From contig CM050690.1 in assembly GCA_027574665.1 (NCBI GenBank), forward strand, positions 37,663,165 to 37,727,164: 64,000 nt of DNA. The letters are read 5' to 3'. This document shows positions 1 to 13,289 of the stretch, piece by piece. A program made the position numbers and the translations under genes. Position 1 is the stretch's first letter. Every line of letters starts with the position of its first letter. This DNA is from Rhynochetos jubatus (Eukaryota > Chordata > Aves > Eurypygiformes > Rhynochetidae). A model generated the notes under the pieces. That model was not told the DNA's origin. It worked only from the letters and a program-made list of their open reading frames with translations, and ran no database searches.

Positions 1-951
1 TATAGCGATTTATGAGATACTGTAATCCAGACAGTTTTGTCATGAGTACTTCAGTCACTACAATTCGTTATAGAATGTATTCCAGACACTTCATGTGCAC
101 TAAATGGAGATGAAACTACATTATGTGCTTATACTGCGAGAAAAATGTCTAATTCAGCCTCTCCTCAGCATCAGGGTGTTCCCGAGATGTCGATCCAAGG
201 TTAATGAATTACAGGAGAACAAACCCGGCATCAACAAAGACCTGAATCAACGCAGGAGGTCTGGGTCTCAAAATCTCTATCGCGTGTAGATAAGAAAATG
301 CACCCTGTCGTAGCAAAGCAGGACTGAGGGAGAGCCATGGTGATGGGCAACACTGCCCCAGCCTTCCCCGCTAACGCTATTTAGCCCTGCAGGTTTAGTC
401 TCGGTTCACCCAGAAGAGTGAGGGGGCTGGGCTGCTCCCCAGCACGATAGTCTTCTTGGACTGCAGACAAGACTGGGAGTGGCCACTAAAGGCTGGCAAG
501 CACTGGAGAAAAACCACAGTGGCCTTGGCCCAGGGGGCAGCCGGAGGGGACATCTCACGCACCCTGCAGCTCGACTGAGTGTAGGAGGGCACTGGGTCAG
601 GTGAGCAAGGCACTTTGTGTTTTTTCTGCCTCGATACCGAGTTATTCCATGTGTGACACTGATCGGACTCTGCCGCCTCCACTCTGAAAAGAGCATGTAC
701 CTTGCCAGATTTAAGAATCAGAGGATCCTAGATGTCTTGAGAATTAGTGTGAGTGAGAAAGTCATTTTTATTCACCAGAAATGGAAAAGGTTGACAGGAG
801 GGATTGTTTACAGCCAGCTACCGCTGGCAAGCTAAGCCACCAAAGACGCGTTTTATTTTACATATCAAAATGTTACCTTTCTTCAGCTAGGCTTCTCATC
901 TTTAGCAGTAGCACTGCCACAGAGATAGCGCAACATTTATTCTTAGTCCTG
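1..951. other. Intergenic, no gene recognised
   Basis: Moderately GC-rich between 300 and 620. Overlapping ORFs of 60-110 codons on both strands have no recognisable similarity. Confidence 0.6.
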
Positions 952-1521
952 TGTGCTGGTTTCAGTCAGGAACGAGCTTCTTTACTTCACAGTGGGGATG
1001 ACTGGCCCAGAGCAGCCGAGAGAGCATTTCATTCCGTGGTACGTCAGGCTCAGGGCAAGGGCATCAGGCTCAGGGCAAATGCGCGGTTCTGGGGCAGGAA
1101 GTGGCCTTGGGGGTGTCCTTAAGGTTAAGACTTGGGCTGACTTGATAGCTGGGTCGTTAGCTCCTTTGTTAGCTCTTGGTGGGTTGGGGGATCGATGGGT
1201 TTTCTGATGAGCCCCCCCCCGCTCTGGGGCTCTCAGATGGGGACTGCTTGCTGCTCTGGGACCTGGCTGTGTGTCGGTCGGCTCGTGGTGAGCTACTGTA
1301 TCACATGTTCTACCTTCTGTTGTTTTAATTACTTAGTAGTAGTAGTATTGTTAGTATAAGTGTCGCTATAGTTTTCATTTATATTATTAAGTAGCTCTTA
1401 TCTCAACTTTACGAGCTTCCTTGGTCTTTTCCTCCGACCCTCTGGCAGTGGGGGAAAAGGGGTGAGAGGTGCGCTAGGGACTGTGTGGTACTTAATTACT
1501 AGATAAGGTTAAACCACCACA
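952..1521 (+). mobile_element. Solo LTR, avian ERVL-type, with 5-bp target duplication
   Basis: The element runs from TGTGCTGGTTTCAG to GGTTAAACCACCACA, 570 bp with TG...CA ends. It is flanked on both sides by TCCTG (947-951 and 522-526 of the second kilobase, i.e. 1522-1526), a 5-bp duplication typical of ERVL-class integration. It is clearly related to the copy at 16624-17162. Shared blocks include AGCTGGGTCGTTAGCTCC, GGGACCTGGCTGTGTGTCGG and the TAGATAAGGTTAAACCAC end. No internal region adjoins it, so it is a solo LTR left by recombination. Divergence between the copies suggests moderate age. Confidence 0.88.
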
Positions 1522-4500
1522 TCCTGTCACCACAATTAAGAAGACGTTAAAACCCTCAGAGCATTTCTTTAGAGGAGGTGTTAAATGACTGACTTCAACA
1601 GAGGCAAATCGGGTCTGTGTCTAACAGTACCAATCTTTAAACAGAAGCCTTTTAGCTAACAGTAACCAGTGCCTCCATCTCGCTATTCTTTCACCACTAA
1701 ATTTTTCTTAAATTCCTCCAGTTTATCTTTGTTCCAATCCTCCCAGAATCATGTAGCATCACATGTGGACATGCACAATTTTTTGCAATGTCAGGCATTT
1801 ATAAAAATTAAAAGTTGGGCATTTAAAAATACGACAGTACATTATTCTCACTAGATATTTCGAAACAATGACTCTGGTTTTATGCTTTCATTCAGTTTAG
1901 ACCTTTATGCAATTAATCTTTAAAAATCATGCACTTTTAGATGAAAACTTTTTATTTAGACAAATTAAACCATTAAATAGCACTACGGTCTTCACAACAG
2001 AGAAATGGAAGAGGAGTACAGAAATGTATGTTTGTGTTAGTTAGATGCATACCTGTATAAACACACAAAAGATTTAAAAAGGCACAATGTCTTGGTGAGA
2101 AAGACGGGTTCCATTGCACTACATAAACCATAATTTTCCAAATGGCAGAGATGGTCACACTATTTGTTCAGAGAGCCTAGGAAGAATAAAACAACAGGAA
2201 GAAGAGAAAACCTTTCCCCCCACACCCCCTGCACTGCTTTTTATTCCTCGTGCAATACCTGATTTTACATCCAAGACTGTGGCACCTAAGCTTTTCCCAG
2301 GGGTGAGGACACTTTTCAGGGAAGAGGACAGATGAAGTTGAATGCTCAAGGCCTAAGGGCAATTGTAGGTGAATATCCTGTTCACAGAGCAGACATTGAA
2401 GCTTGCATATTGATCCACCTGCATCAACACAGAAGAAAATCTCCTTTAGCTCCATCCCTAGGGATTTACTTGTCCCCTCCTCTATCTGGATCCTGGCTGG
2501 ACTCAAGCAACAGATAGGTATTGAGCATCTTGGGCTCAGGCGGTTTTAGGTAGCAACTGAGTAGAGGGTTTTATTTTTGAGATTGTGTTGTGGAAAGAAA
2601 TGGGTTGCAGGTTGGGGCTTATCCAGTGGTAAAGTGCCTGAACACTGCTTTACAGGTACACATCTTTTAGTGGATCTGATTCAAGGTTAAGCTGACAGTC
2701 CTTTGAAGAAACACGATCCCACACCCACCAGCATGTCAAGTTCTTTTCCCCTAGTTTACTTTGAATCACAAGTGCCATCTACTTCAGTAAAACATGTTTT
2801 CCGTTCACATTGCTCCAGGCCTCTGTTTATGAGCCTTGTTTTGAACGCAGGAACAAGCTGTCTGGGACAAATTGGTCTTGGACACCATCTCACCCGTCAC
2901 CTCATCAGGACTTTGAGGACACCTGAGATGCCTTTTTGTTCCAAAAGTCACAGTGCTTGGCTATAGTGTCATGCACAAGGGGACTTCATGCCAGCCTGGT
3001 CTCCCAGATGCTACTCTAGGGCTCATTTTAACTCCTCTTGCTTCAGCCGGTCTGCAGCTTTGCATCTTCCTAAGTGTCTTTGCAAGGACAGACGGGCAGC
3101 CTCAGAGAACACTGCATGGCTTAATTTCATTTTTCACAGAGTTGTACGTTTGCTTATTTCCAGCTTCCTTTCTCCCTCCATCTGGTAATAAACGATGGGA
3201 CGTCATGTCAGCAGTTGCAATACCTTTGGGAAGTTTGGTGCCTATAATTCGTGTCATGTATATCACCCACGTGTAATTTGTTACGATGACTGATGACTCG
3301 TCCAAAGACCTTCTAGGCTCAACACTGAATCTCGCACACACAAGTGCCGACTGAACAGCGTAAGGATTCACCTTGACTCCTGTGCAGGTGTAATAGGTTT
3401 TCCTTATCTTGTTTAGAAATCCTGGGTAAAGAAAGACACCTGCAGATGTATTCTACAGGGAATAAGATCAATAACTTCGCTAGTTCCAGCTGGGTAACAG
3501 TACTTGGCACTTCCAGGATTTACGCTGTTCACAGAGAGAATTACTCGTGTAAAAAACAAAAAAAAAGGACAGAACTAAACATGGTGGCAGAAAATAATTA
3601 TGAATATAATGGAACTAGGTAAACTAAAAAAATAATCAAGGGTACTCATGTGTAGAAGCTTGTTAACTAAACATCATCATCAGAGATGAATTCTTCTTAC
3701 TTTGTTCTTAATTTTTCCATGACTTTGTATCTGGAATTTCATCATCAGTAGCTAAGGACAATGTCTTTCTAGTGTAAAAAGGGTCTTGATAAAACATTGA
3801 TGTAGAAGATATTTGTATCACTAAATGTGGGTTACTTCCCATCTGTATCAGTTTTCCTTGACTGTCATTTAGCACTTTGCATGATTTATCCCAGATCGTC
3901 TCTCTTGAAACCAAACCCATGGTTGTTGGGTTTTTTTCCCCCTATTCATGATTTCATTTTAAAGGGAAACCACCACATGCAGAAAAGGACCTGTCCAAGC
4001 AAATTCCTGCATTTATCCTCATTAATGAAAGCCAAGATACAATTGTTTTTCTTGGATGGACATCTGGTTACTAGTTTAGTTCACACAGCATAAATAGTGT
4101 TTGTTTGAGGCTCATAGGAGAGTAGAGGTCAGAAAAGAAAGCCAAGAGTTCATTTACTTTAAAAAAAAATCCTTTAAAAGTTTAGAGTAATTGTTATACC
4201 AGATAAGGTTTTGAAAAGGAAACCAAACCTGTTTGGTAAGTTTCAGTTTGATGCAAGCCAAGAGTCACCAGGAAATTCCAGTTCCACTGGTGTTCTACCA
4301 GTTCCAGAAGGGTCACTGTACTCGTTTTAACTCCGCTGTCTTTAAAAGGCAGTAGTAGCTTTTTACGTTTATTAACCAACAATTATATTTAACTGTCTTA
4401 AGAGAAATGGGGAAATGCTAAGGAAATACACACATTCTGAAACATTTTATTGATCTAATTTGTTATGAAGCACCTTGCCTTTCTTGGAAAATTTTTTTCA

Positions 4501-7500
4501 GTCTAAAATTACTCAGAGACATATTTTTATGGACAATGAGTTTCCTTTAATGATAAACTCAGCCTCAGTGCTGGCTGTAATAGGTCATTTCACTCCATAA
4601 CTAGGCCCTTCAGTCAGCGTTCCTGAATGATGCCAAACAAACATGCTGGCTGCAGAATGACAGCAGGATATTTGGATTTGGCCGGGTGTTAAACTGGAAA
4701 CTACTGTAAGTTACTTTATTGTCCTGATTACAATCTGTCTCTTTTTCTGTGCACAAAACGGAAAAAACCCAAACCCAACACCCACCCCAAATGGTCACCC
4801 AACAACATCACTGTAAGAAAGATGTCACTCCAGCAGACAGCACAAAACCATCAAATGACCCCCGGTTATCCCACCCTCTCCAGCTGTCCTGAAACCTTCA
4901 GGGTCATGGTACGAAACCGCCTGCTCTGAGGCTCATCCCAACACTGCTGCTGTCACCTCTCTTCCCATCCGGTCCTCAGCAAGGGCAGAAACGTCAGGTG
5001 CACCAGCCAGCACAGGAAAATCATGGATACCAGCAGAGCTGAGGATCAGAGCAGCAGCAGGGGTGCCCAGACAGGAATAAAACTGAACTTAAAGGTGAAC
5101 TCAAACGCTGCTCTGTGTCAGCTTATAACCGGAATAATGCAGGTACCATGCAGCAAGCTGCAAGTGGGCTTTAAAAGTAATTGCACACAGCGGAGCGTAT
5201 TACAATAGTGGTTTCAAATACGCGTGTTCACACCAAATGGAAGTATTTCTGTCACAACTACAGCAAACAAGGGGTAAGCACTGTGTCCTCCAAGGATGGG
5301 GACGTATCATAAACTGTCCCAGTTCTCTGGGTTACTTGGTTACGCTGTGGTGTTGCTGGCGTTTTCTGTATCTAGATTTGAAACTCTGTTTCCTAGATTT
5401 CTTAAAAATTGAACCCGTGTCTCTGCAGATGCCTTCCTGGGTACCTTACTGTACTTTCAGGTCTAAGCCTTAGGCTGCCCATTATTTTGTCAGGTCTATG
5501 CTCAGTGAACTGTAAATCCCCAGAGGAAAAATATGGTTTTATTATGGACGATTTCCCCAGCAATGCATTAGTCAAAGAAAAGACGGGTAGCAACTGTGTC
5601 CTTTTTAATCATTTTGGCATCCCATCAGAGTAACCTGGCTGTACCTATTTCCACCATGGTGTCAGTGCTAGGCCATTCTGGGTGCAGAATCACAAACATC
5701 TGCCACATGCTGTGACCATGAACCCTTCAAGGAAACAGGTGAGCCAGACTGAGAGGGACTACTCTTTGGGTGGAGGAAATACCATCCAGCCAACATTCTT
5801 TTATTCTCCGCTTTGGTGGAATACAAGTTCTCCATGCCACATCGCCTCAGAAAAAAGAACAACCTTATCTTGGAAGCTCCACACACTTCACAGAAAGCCC
5901 TCTGAATTACAACAGATAACCCTCAGGAAATGCTTATCAGGAAATTCTCATTACCATTTCTGACTTCTTGTCTGTCTTCATGGAATAGACTGGCTTGGAG
6001 ATACTCATCTCTCCTTTTACGTATGTTTAACACTTGTAAATACCCTGCTTCTTCCAAGTCTGAGGTTCTAGCCCGGCCAGCTCACTTCTGTATCCATCTG
6101 AAGGGAATTCTCTGGATGGAAAGGGTGTCACAACTGACTGTGTTTTGGACCGAAAGTCACTTCTGTTCACTTTCATCTGAGAATGAGGATTCAAAGCAAA
6201 ACAGTTATACAGGCCTGACAAGAATGACACAGACTTTCCTCCTCTCTAAGTGAATGTGAACAGGAGTAAAACTGGAGAAAAATAACAGTTCTGTTGAAAA
6301 GTCCTGAGCACATACTTGTGGAAACTTTTAAGGTGCTAATAAATGAGACCATTTGAGTGAATGAGGCTTTTATTCTCAACTTGAGACTGCAACGGCTGAA
6401 ACTGACACACAGCCAAATTAATATTAAGCAGTCTCAGCAGAACTGAACTGTTTTATTAAGTGGTAGCTACTCCTGTTCTGAAGTAAAAGCTTCAGCTAGT
6501 CTGTGATTAACTTCATATATTGATTTGGAGCGAGGACAATGAAAGAGGATTTCATCAGTAATTGTATCTGCCAGTTTGAAGAAATACTTTCCAAATTTGA
6601 TGGGCAGAACAGCAAACAGAAGACAGTAAGTCTCTGAAAAGAAACCTGGCTCTCATGTGTGGAAATGTATGCATACCGAGGATGTCTGGAGGCAGGTACC
6701 GAGGCAAGCAAGCCAGGAGAGGTTGCCTTTATGCTAAATGAGCCGCACTCAGCGGGCTCACTCTCCCGCCACAGCCTCCCAGCCAGTGCATGTGCTTTCC
6801 AAAATATTGCTGTTTATTAAAAACAAATTTAGTGTACATCATAATGAGAGGTTGTTAATACTTTGCCGACACGGGGCACCAACCCCAGAAAGTCTGCGCA
6901 GCCCTTTTTACACTGGTTAGTACTTACAAAAGAAATCTCCCGTGATTGCAAAGAAATCCCAAACAGGATTGTGTAATTCAGTTTTGGCACTAGTGATGTT
7001 ACCCCGTTTACACCAAAGAACAAAAGCATAGATATAACTTTCTGAAACTTACGCACTGAAATCCACACAGATATATTCACATTTTCACTTGTATTCACTG
7101 ATATTTAGGAACCTTCCAAAGGTGTTAGCCGACCATTTCAGCGCTACTGAAATTAAATTCATGACTGGTGTGCTCACAAATCAAATCTCATTCATTAGTT
7201 GGTCACAGTTGCAAACAAGAAAGAAGCAGAACCACAAGTGTCATCAAAGCATTACGTGAAGCAAAGTTAATCCTACCATTCATACAGACAGCTTCTGCTC
7301 ACCAACGTAAGTGTCCACGTTTTAGGAAATGGGAGAGGTTAGCTGGTTGTTTTTAGCTGCACACATTTGCATTGACTCATTCTGGAAATTTTCTGTCAAG
7401 ATGAGTATTCGCATACTAACTTTCACTACTTATCAGGGTACTTCCCACCTATAGTAGTTCAACTACCAGCAAAACACTGTAGGGCATGTCAACTCAGCTA

Positions 7501-10500
7501 ATAATAATTACAGATGGCTCAACCGCTTTTTCAAAATTGAGGATTAATAATAAAAGTAATGAGTAAACTGTTCAGTGATTGCAGTGGGACTAGAAGGAAA
7601 ACATAAAAATAACAATATGATTCACCTTTTAGCTAAAGGAGTGCACTGTTCCAGTTAAGCAATTTCTTCTTTAAAAGACACCAAAATAAGTATTCAAAAT
7701 TAGAAAGCAACTTGAAAAACAGTGCATTTGTGTACCCAGACTACATTTAATCTGGTGCTGAGCACAGAGTTGTGTTATTTAATTCACCTTTGCTCCAATG
7801 TGTAAGCAATGAGGGCGAGTATGTGGTCAGGACTGGAACACGATGCTGTGCTGGGGAACATCAAAGGCAGGTACAGCCAGTGCTGCTGCTTATAAACTCA
7901 GTAAAGCACATGAATGAGCATATTACTAAGAAAAACTATAAGCTTTGTTTTTAATGCATCCTTCTGTTGCTTAGCTTATTTTCTACTTGAACTTTTTGCT
8001 CTGCATTTTTAAAGTGTTACCCTAGGGAAAAGAGGAGGATGCATCCATCCCCCTGAACCTCTGAGACCCAAGCAAGGGACAGGCTTTCTGGTTTACACAG
8101 TCTTCTAAGATCTTTGTGTAGTCTTTTCTGCAAGGTCTTGGCTTAAGCTGTGCTATTCCATTTGCTACAGCGCTACGTGAAATGTTAAATACACCTTCTA
8201 CTCAGAAAAGCTACAGACCTCCTTACCACACAAAGATCTTTTAAGAATAATACACCTAATGTTTCTCAAACACTGAAGTCTTCACAGGCTGAGCACTGCC
8301 TACAGGTTTGGGGCCTGTTTCCCCAAAACTTCCTCTCCTCTGAACAGAAGTAAAAAACCCATGAAAAGTCATTTAATAGGAAGGGTAAGCAAGCGAAAGT
8401 CAAGGCAATGCATAGAATAATTGGGAAACTATGTAGCTAGCACTGAGATCTGAAGGGTCTGAAACTAAAAAAGGCTTCATTGGGGAACAGCAGAAAACTC
8501 TTTAACCAGACTTTTCCTGGGGGATTTACAGAGCTGTAGAAATTGAGCCAAATAGTCTGAATTCAACAGTGTTGCCGGTAGCTACCACAGATTTGTTACT
8601 CGCTGTATTTTCCCCAACTCATAATGACCTGCTTGTCCCAGACGAAAACACAGTTCAGCAAAATCGCAAGCTGAGAGGAGCTCGGTTAGTTTTATTACAA
8701 CTATTTCCTGAGCTAAATGCAAGACTTGACAAATACTGGGTAATGTTTCAAATGAAGGTGTGCAAGAAAGCCTCATAATTAAGTATTGAAATAATACTTA
8801 ATTAATAATTATACTTAATTAATAGCACTTCCCTCAGGTAGCAGACTAATCCTGTACCAACCAGTCCAGAACTAGTTTCTCTCTGGCAGTAGTTTTCCCC
8901 GTAAGAAGTACCGCCGTCATAGGTAAAACCAGTCTCTGCTAGATTTCAGTGGAGTTACAGTTGGACTATTGCATTGTTAGCAGAATAGCCAGAGAATGTA
9001 GGTGTGTACGTGTACCGGCCCTACACCGTGCTTTTACCTATGCAAATAGTTACAGCCCATTACATACATTCTCAGTAATGCAAGAACACAGGGGAGGAGA
9101 AGGGGTGCTCTAGATAAGGAAAATGTTTTGGAGCGTGCAGAAGGCTGGAGGAGAGCTCAGGGAAGGGTGTGCGGTGGGAGGGCGGCAGCCGGAACAGGGT
9201 ACAGCCAGGGGCAGGAGTGGATGTGGCAGCTGGTAAAGAAGGTGCTCAGGTAAAATGTTTGCTGTGAGCAACAGCCCCTCCGCAGGCTGCTCTGGGAAGC
9301 AAAAATTGCCCAAGCCTGGCTAATGCAAACCAATGGTGAGGGAAAGGCACTGTTCGCTGCCTGTAAGTTGTGAGCAGAGTAAGGGAGGTTCCTGGATCTG
9401 AGCCACTGGAGAGTCTTGGGGGACAGTCCTTTAACAACAAAAGAAAAATTAATTTCTTTAATACATATTTTTAAACTGTCATCTGGCTCTATGCGAAGAA
9501 GCTACCAGCAGGTAGACGCGGTCAGGTTTTCATTTTTCTTGTTAACATACGCAGGGAAATCTCACCTTTGCGACCTGGATTACCAAATGTCTAATTTATA
9601 TTTTGGATTCCACGTGCACAGAGTTTCTAATGCTTGAGGGAGCCTGAAACAGCTGCCAGAGAAATCTCCCCAGGATGAATCTCGCTGCTGCTGACCACAG
9701 CTATACTACAGTCAAACAGTTGTGTTTCCCAAGCGGAGGCACTTCAACAGGCACGTGTAGTTTCTGCATGTTCAAAGGACTGTGCAGTCAAACTCAATTC
9801 ACCTTCTTGGACAGAGCTTAATAAAAATTTTAAAAAAACCCCACTGGAGACTCACAGAAGTTTGAAGTTATTCATATTGATGAACTCAGAAAGGATATTT
9901 AAATAACCTTGCCTTTTCTTTTCTAAATCCATTATTTCCTGGTTTGCCCCTTCTTTACCAAGCAATTAGACTTGTTTGCTCTTTTCTACTCTTTCCTCTC
10001 TATTACCTGTTGTTAGGGTTACTTCTGTTTACTTATTTGCAATTTTTTAATGGAGACAAAATGTTCAGGCACCCAACAGACTCAGCAATTTACAAAGTCC
10101 TAGGTAAAAGCAGCAGCAAACGGTACCCAAGATTTTCTCTCTCATGCACTTGCACATCTCCATTTGTCTTCAGCTGAGCAGTTATAACCTGCTGGATGAA
10201 AAGCTGCTCTGCTTGGTCATAAACCTTACTAACCAGAAACTCACAGGGAGACTTGTCTACCAGACCAGTGGGCCAGCTCCAAAACTGAGACACCAATTCT
10301 TCCCATCATGTAGAATTCATCTATTCTGTACGAAGAGGAATAACCTCAAAACTTGGTTTATTTACCACGGTTCCAAAAGAGAGGGATATACTACTATCTG
10401 CAGTATATAATGCAAGTGAAAGAACATACGTAGTAGCAGAGCTATTAGTCATTATCCTTTATTTTACCTATTTAAATAATCTTCATGTACGCAGAGAACA

Positions 10501-11050
10501 TCCTTCACATGCACCTTGGGTCCTCTGCAGTATTAAGTACAACGCATCTGATTTTGGAAAGACATGCTGAGAATGAATTTAGCTAAAGTACATGGTTTAA
10601 TAAAATTATGAAGAGGTGGGAATAGTAATGACAGCATGATATTCCTGCCCGGAGTGACAGGATGCAGCTCACCATCTCAATTAGGAGGCCACTTAGTGGG
10701 GTACAGGAATGTGCGGGCACACAGAAGGGCAGAAGAGCCTGAGGAAAATGTGCAGGAATATTCTCTCATTTCCCCTCACCAGTAACTTTGAGGGAGTGAC
10801 ACATCTGCTCAATCCGTGTACGCTACATGGATTAGTGGCATGAAAAGTCAAGTTGGTTGAACCAGTTGCCAGTATATGGGGTAGGTTCCTTGTAGCTTCC
10901 ATGATAAAGTGTCACCCAGAAATCATGGTGACAGCTGTGAGTACTTGCAGAAGCTGGGTGGCTTTCATGCTGCCCCTCCAGTGAGAAAACACAAGGTGCT
11001 AAGACCAACTGGGCACCTCGCAGACATCAGGTCTGGAAGTGTGGAAGTAA
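1522..11050. other. Intergenic, no gene recognised
   Basis: This 9.5-kb interval has only ORFs below 110 codons, none with known motifs. It contains an AT-rich inverted and direct repeat at 8777-8823 and a GC-richer patch at 9090-9250. No CR1 or LTR is recognised. Confidence 0.6.
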
Positions 11051-11302
11051 CCTTGTAAAAAGCCCCCCTCCAGCTTTCCTGTAGGCCCCCTCCAGGTACT
11101 GGAAGGTGCTACAAGGTCTCCCCAAGCCTTCTCTTCTCCAGGCTGAACAAGCCCAACTCTCTCAGCCTGTGCCCGTAGGAGAGGTGCTCCAGCCCTCTGA
11201 GAATCTTTGTGGCCTCCTCTGGACTTGCTCCAGCAGGTCCATGTCTTGTACTGAGGGGTCCAGAGCTGGACACAGTACTCCAGGTGGGGTCTCACCAGGA
11301 AG
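11051..11302 (-). mobile_element. CR1 LINE fragment lacking its 3' end
   Basis: On the minus strand this reads [14 protein letters not shown] in one frame and [16 protein letters not shown] in another, typical of the CR1 ORF2 C-terminal region with frame-shifting indels. It runs to gctttttacaagg and then stops matching; the CR1 3' tail is missing. Loss of the 3' end is atypical of CR1 insertion, so it was probably removed by a later deletion. Confidence 0.9.
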
Positions 11303-12724
11303 ACACTGGAGAGTCATGGCTGTTACCTTACCCTGCAGCTGCATGTGACAGCAATGGGTAAGCTGTGCTGACCTAAGGTTTAACCACCCCACTCTCAGGC
11401 CCCTTGTAGAGAGTGGTATTTCCACAGCTGTGGAGAAGGTTGTGCATATAGCTGGACATCACTCTGGAATAACATAAAAGTTTCACGCTTGAATTAATTT
11501 TGCAAAGAAGGCAAACCCTGATAACCTACAGTAGGGGATAGGAGTCAGAATTATATGCAGATCACATCTTCTTTTTAGGAAACTAAATACTGGAACACAC
11601 TCAAGAAAATCTGAATAATATTAAGATGTCAAAAGCTTGATGTTACCCGTTTCCTCATGACATGATTTGACACTACAACATCAAAGGATGAGCCTTTCAA
11701 CTCACTGATGCTACATCCACACTGGAAAACAATTCATTTGTTGTACATGAAAGCAGTTTAGACCAGTTGATCCTTTAACCATTGTATCCCTGGAACACCT
11801 AACTTAACATCCAGCACAGTCATCAGGCAGCAGAGCAAGAGCTGCAGATGTTTCCTTGAAGCTCTCCTTGAGATTCCGGTTGCACCACATTCTTTCTTGG
11901 AGAGAAGGCAATTAACAAAGTAGTGCTGTTTGCATTAGGAACAAGAAAAAAATTAAGCCTTTCATCAGTAGTAACTATTCGCTTGAAGTTGGAAGCTTAT
12001 CAATGGAAGAAGCACTAGTAACACAGAAGTAACAACACCTAATCAGGAGGAGTCAGACTAAACAACAAAAAAAGAACTTACCAGGCTAAGCAAACCAGAG
12101 GCAAAAATCGAGAGTAAGCAATTAGGGATGAGCGACAGAGTGCCTCTTCTGGGTTCTGTTCAGCGTTCACAAAAAAAGCCCTGCTCTTGATCTCGTCCAG
12201 CTCTTTCCTGTGCTCAGTTTCCGCTCACAAGAGAGGGGAATGGAGTTACCAGCTTTGTAGGAAGTGCAGCAGCTGGAATCACAGAGGAAAACTGAAAGGG
12301 TGTCTAGAGAGCCTCAGGGAGGTGATTCTGAGGACACTTTGCCCTGCTTTGTCCATGTCTGATTTGACTTAGGGGGAAAAAAACTGGAGTGCCTTTTTCT
12401 TTCCAGGACTTGTTACAAGGCACCTGGCACACGAGTTAACTGAATCGGTGATGACATTGCCTGTGCGGGTTCATGTCACTAGATTCACCCGTTTTTACTC
12501 ACTTCACAATTCCAGCAAAGGAGAAAGCACTCTACAGCAGGTACTGAACCTGCCTGACAATCCTCCCACGAACCAGAGGGCTCTACCAACACCAACACCG
12601 TTTAGAAGTCTCTAGCTGATCACTGCGCCACAGGAGGCTGAACACCTTAATCAAAAGATGCCTAAATCAGGTTTGGTAGGCAAAAATTATGCTTATTAAC
12701 AGCAGTCTGGGTTTGATCTTCTGC
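11303..12724. other. Intergenic, no gene recognised
   Basis: Unique sequence apart from the weak tRNA-like segment near 12555-12640. Confidence 0.6.
12555..12640 (-). other. tRNA-like or tRNA-derived SINE-like segment, uncertain
   Basis: The minus strand contains gtggcgcagtgatcagc (A-box-like), then gacttctaa (like the anticodon arm of tRNA-Arg-UCU) and ggttcgtggg (B-box-like). The arms do not fold into a proper cloverleaf, and the 3' side of the T arm and acceptor stem is missing. It may be a decayed tRNA pseudogene or the head of an old SINE, or chance. Confidence 0.2.
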
Positions 12725-13289
12725 TGCACTAATATTGGCTGGGATAGAGTTAATTTTCTTCATAGCAGCTTGTATTTTGCTGCTTTGGATTTGTGACCAA
12801 AACAATGTTGACAGCACACCTACATTTTAGGCACAGCATCAAGGCCTTTTCTGCTTCTCACACCGCCACACCTGTGAGTAGGCTGGGGGTGCAGAAGAAG
12901 CTGGGAGGGGACACAGCTGGGACAGCTGACCCCAACTGACGTGAGGGTTATTACACAACATACGACATGCTCAGCAATAAAAGCTGGAGGAGGAGGAGGA
13001 AGCAGGGTATTCATGGTTCTGGCATCAGTCTTCCCAAGTAAACGTTATGCATGATGGAGCCCTGCTTTCCTGGAGACGGCTGAACACCTGCCTGCCAGTG
13101 GGAATTAGGGAAAGAATTCCTTGTTTTGCTTTGCTTGTGCACATGGCTTTTGCTTTACCTGTTAGACTGTCTTTAACTCAATCACCGAGTGTTCTCACTT
13201 TTACCTTCCAAATCTCTCCCACATCCTGCTGTGGGGAGTAAGTGAGCTCCTGTGGGGCGCTTAGCCACCTACCAGGGCTAACCCCACCA
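12725..13289 (+). mobile_element. Solo LTR, common avian ERVL-type family, old
   Basis: The start (tgcactaatattggctggg, then atagagttaattttcttcat) follows the widespread avian LTR that begins TGTACTGGTTTTGGCTGGG. Later blocks also match my memory of that family: gaagctgggaggggacacag, gacagctgacccc, actgtctttaactcaa, and an end near gggctaaccccacca. The length of about 565 bp is full for the family. Many differences from the consensus indicate an old insertion. The flanks tctgc and cctgt are only weakly similar, so the target duplication is uncertain. Confidence 0.82.
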
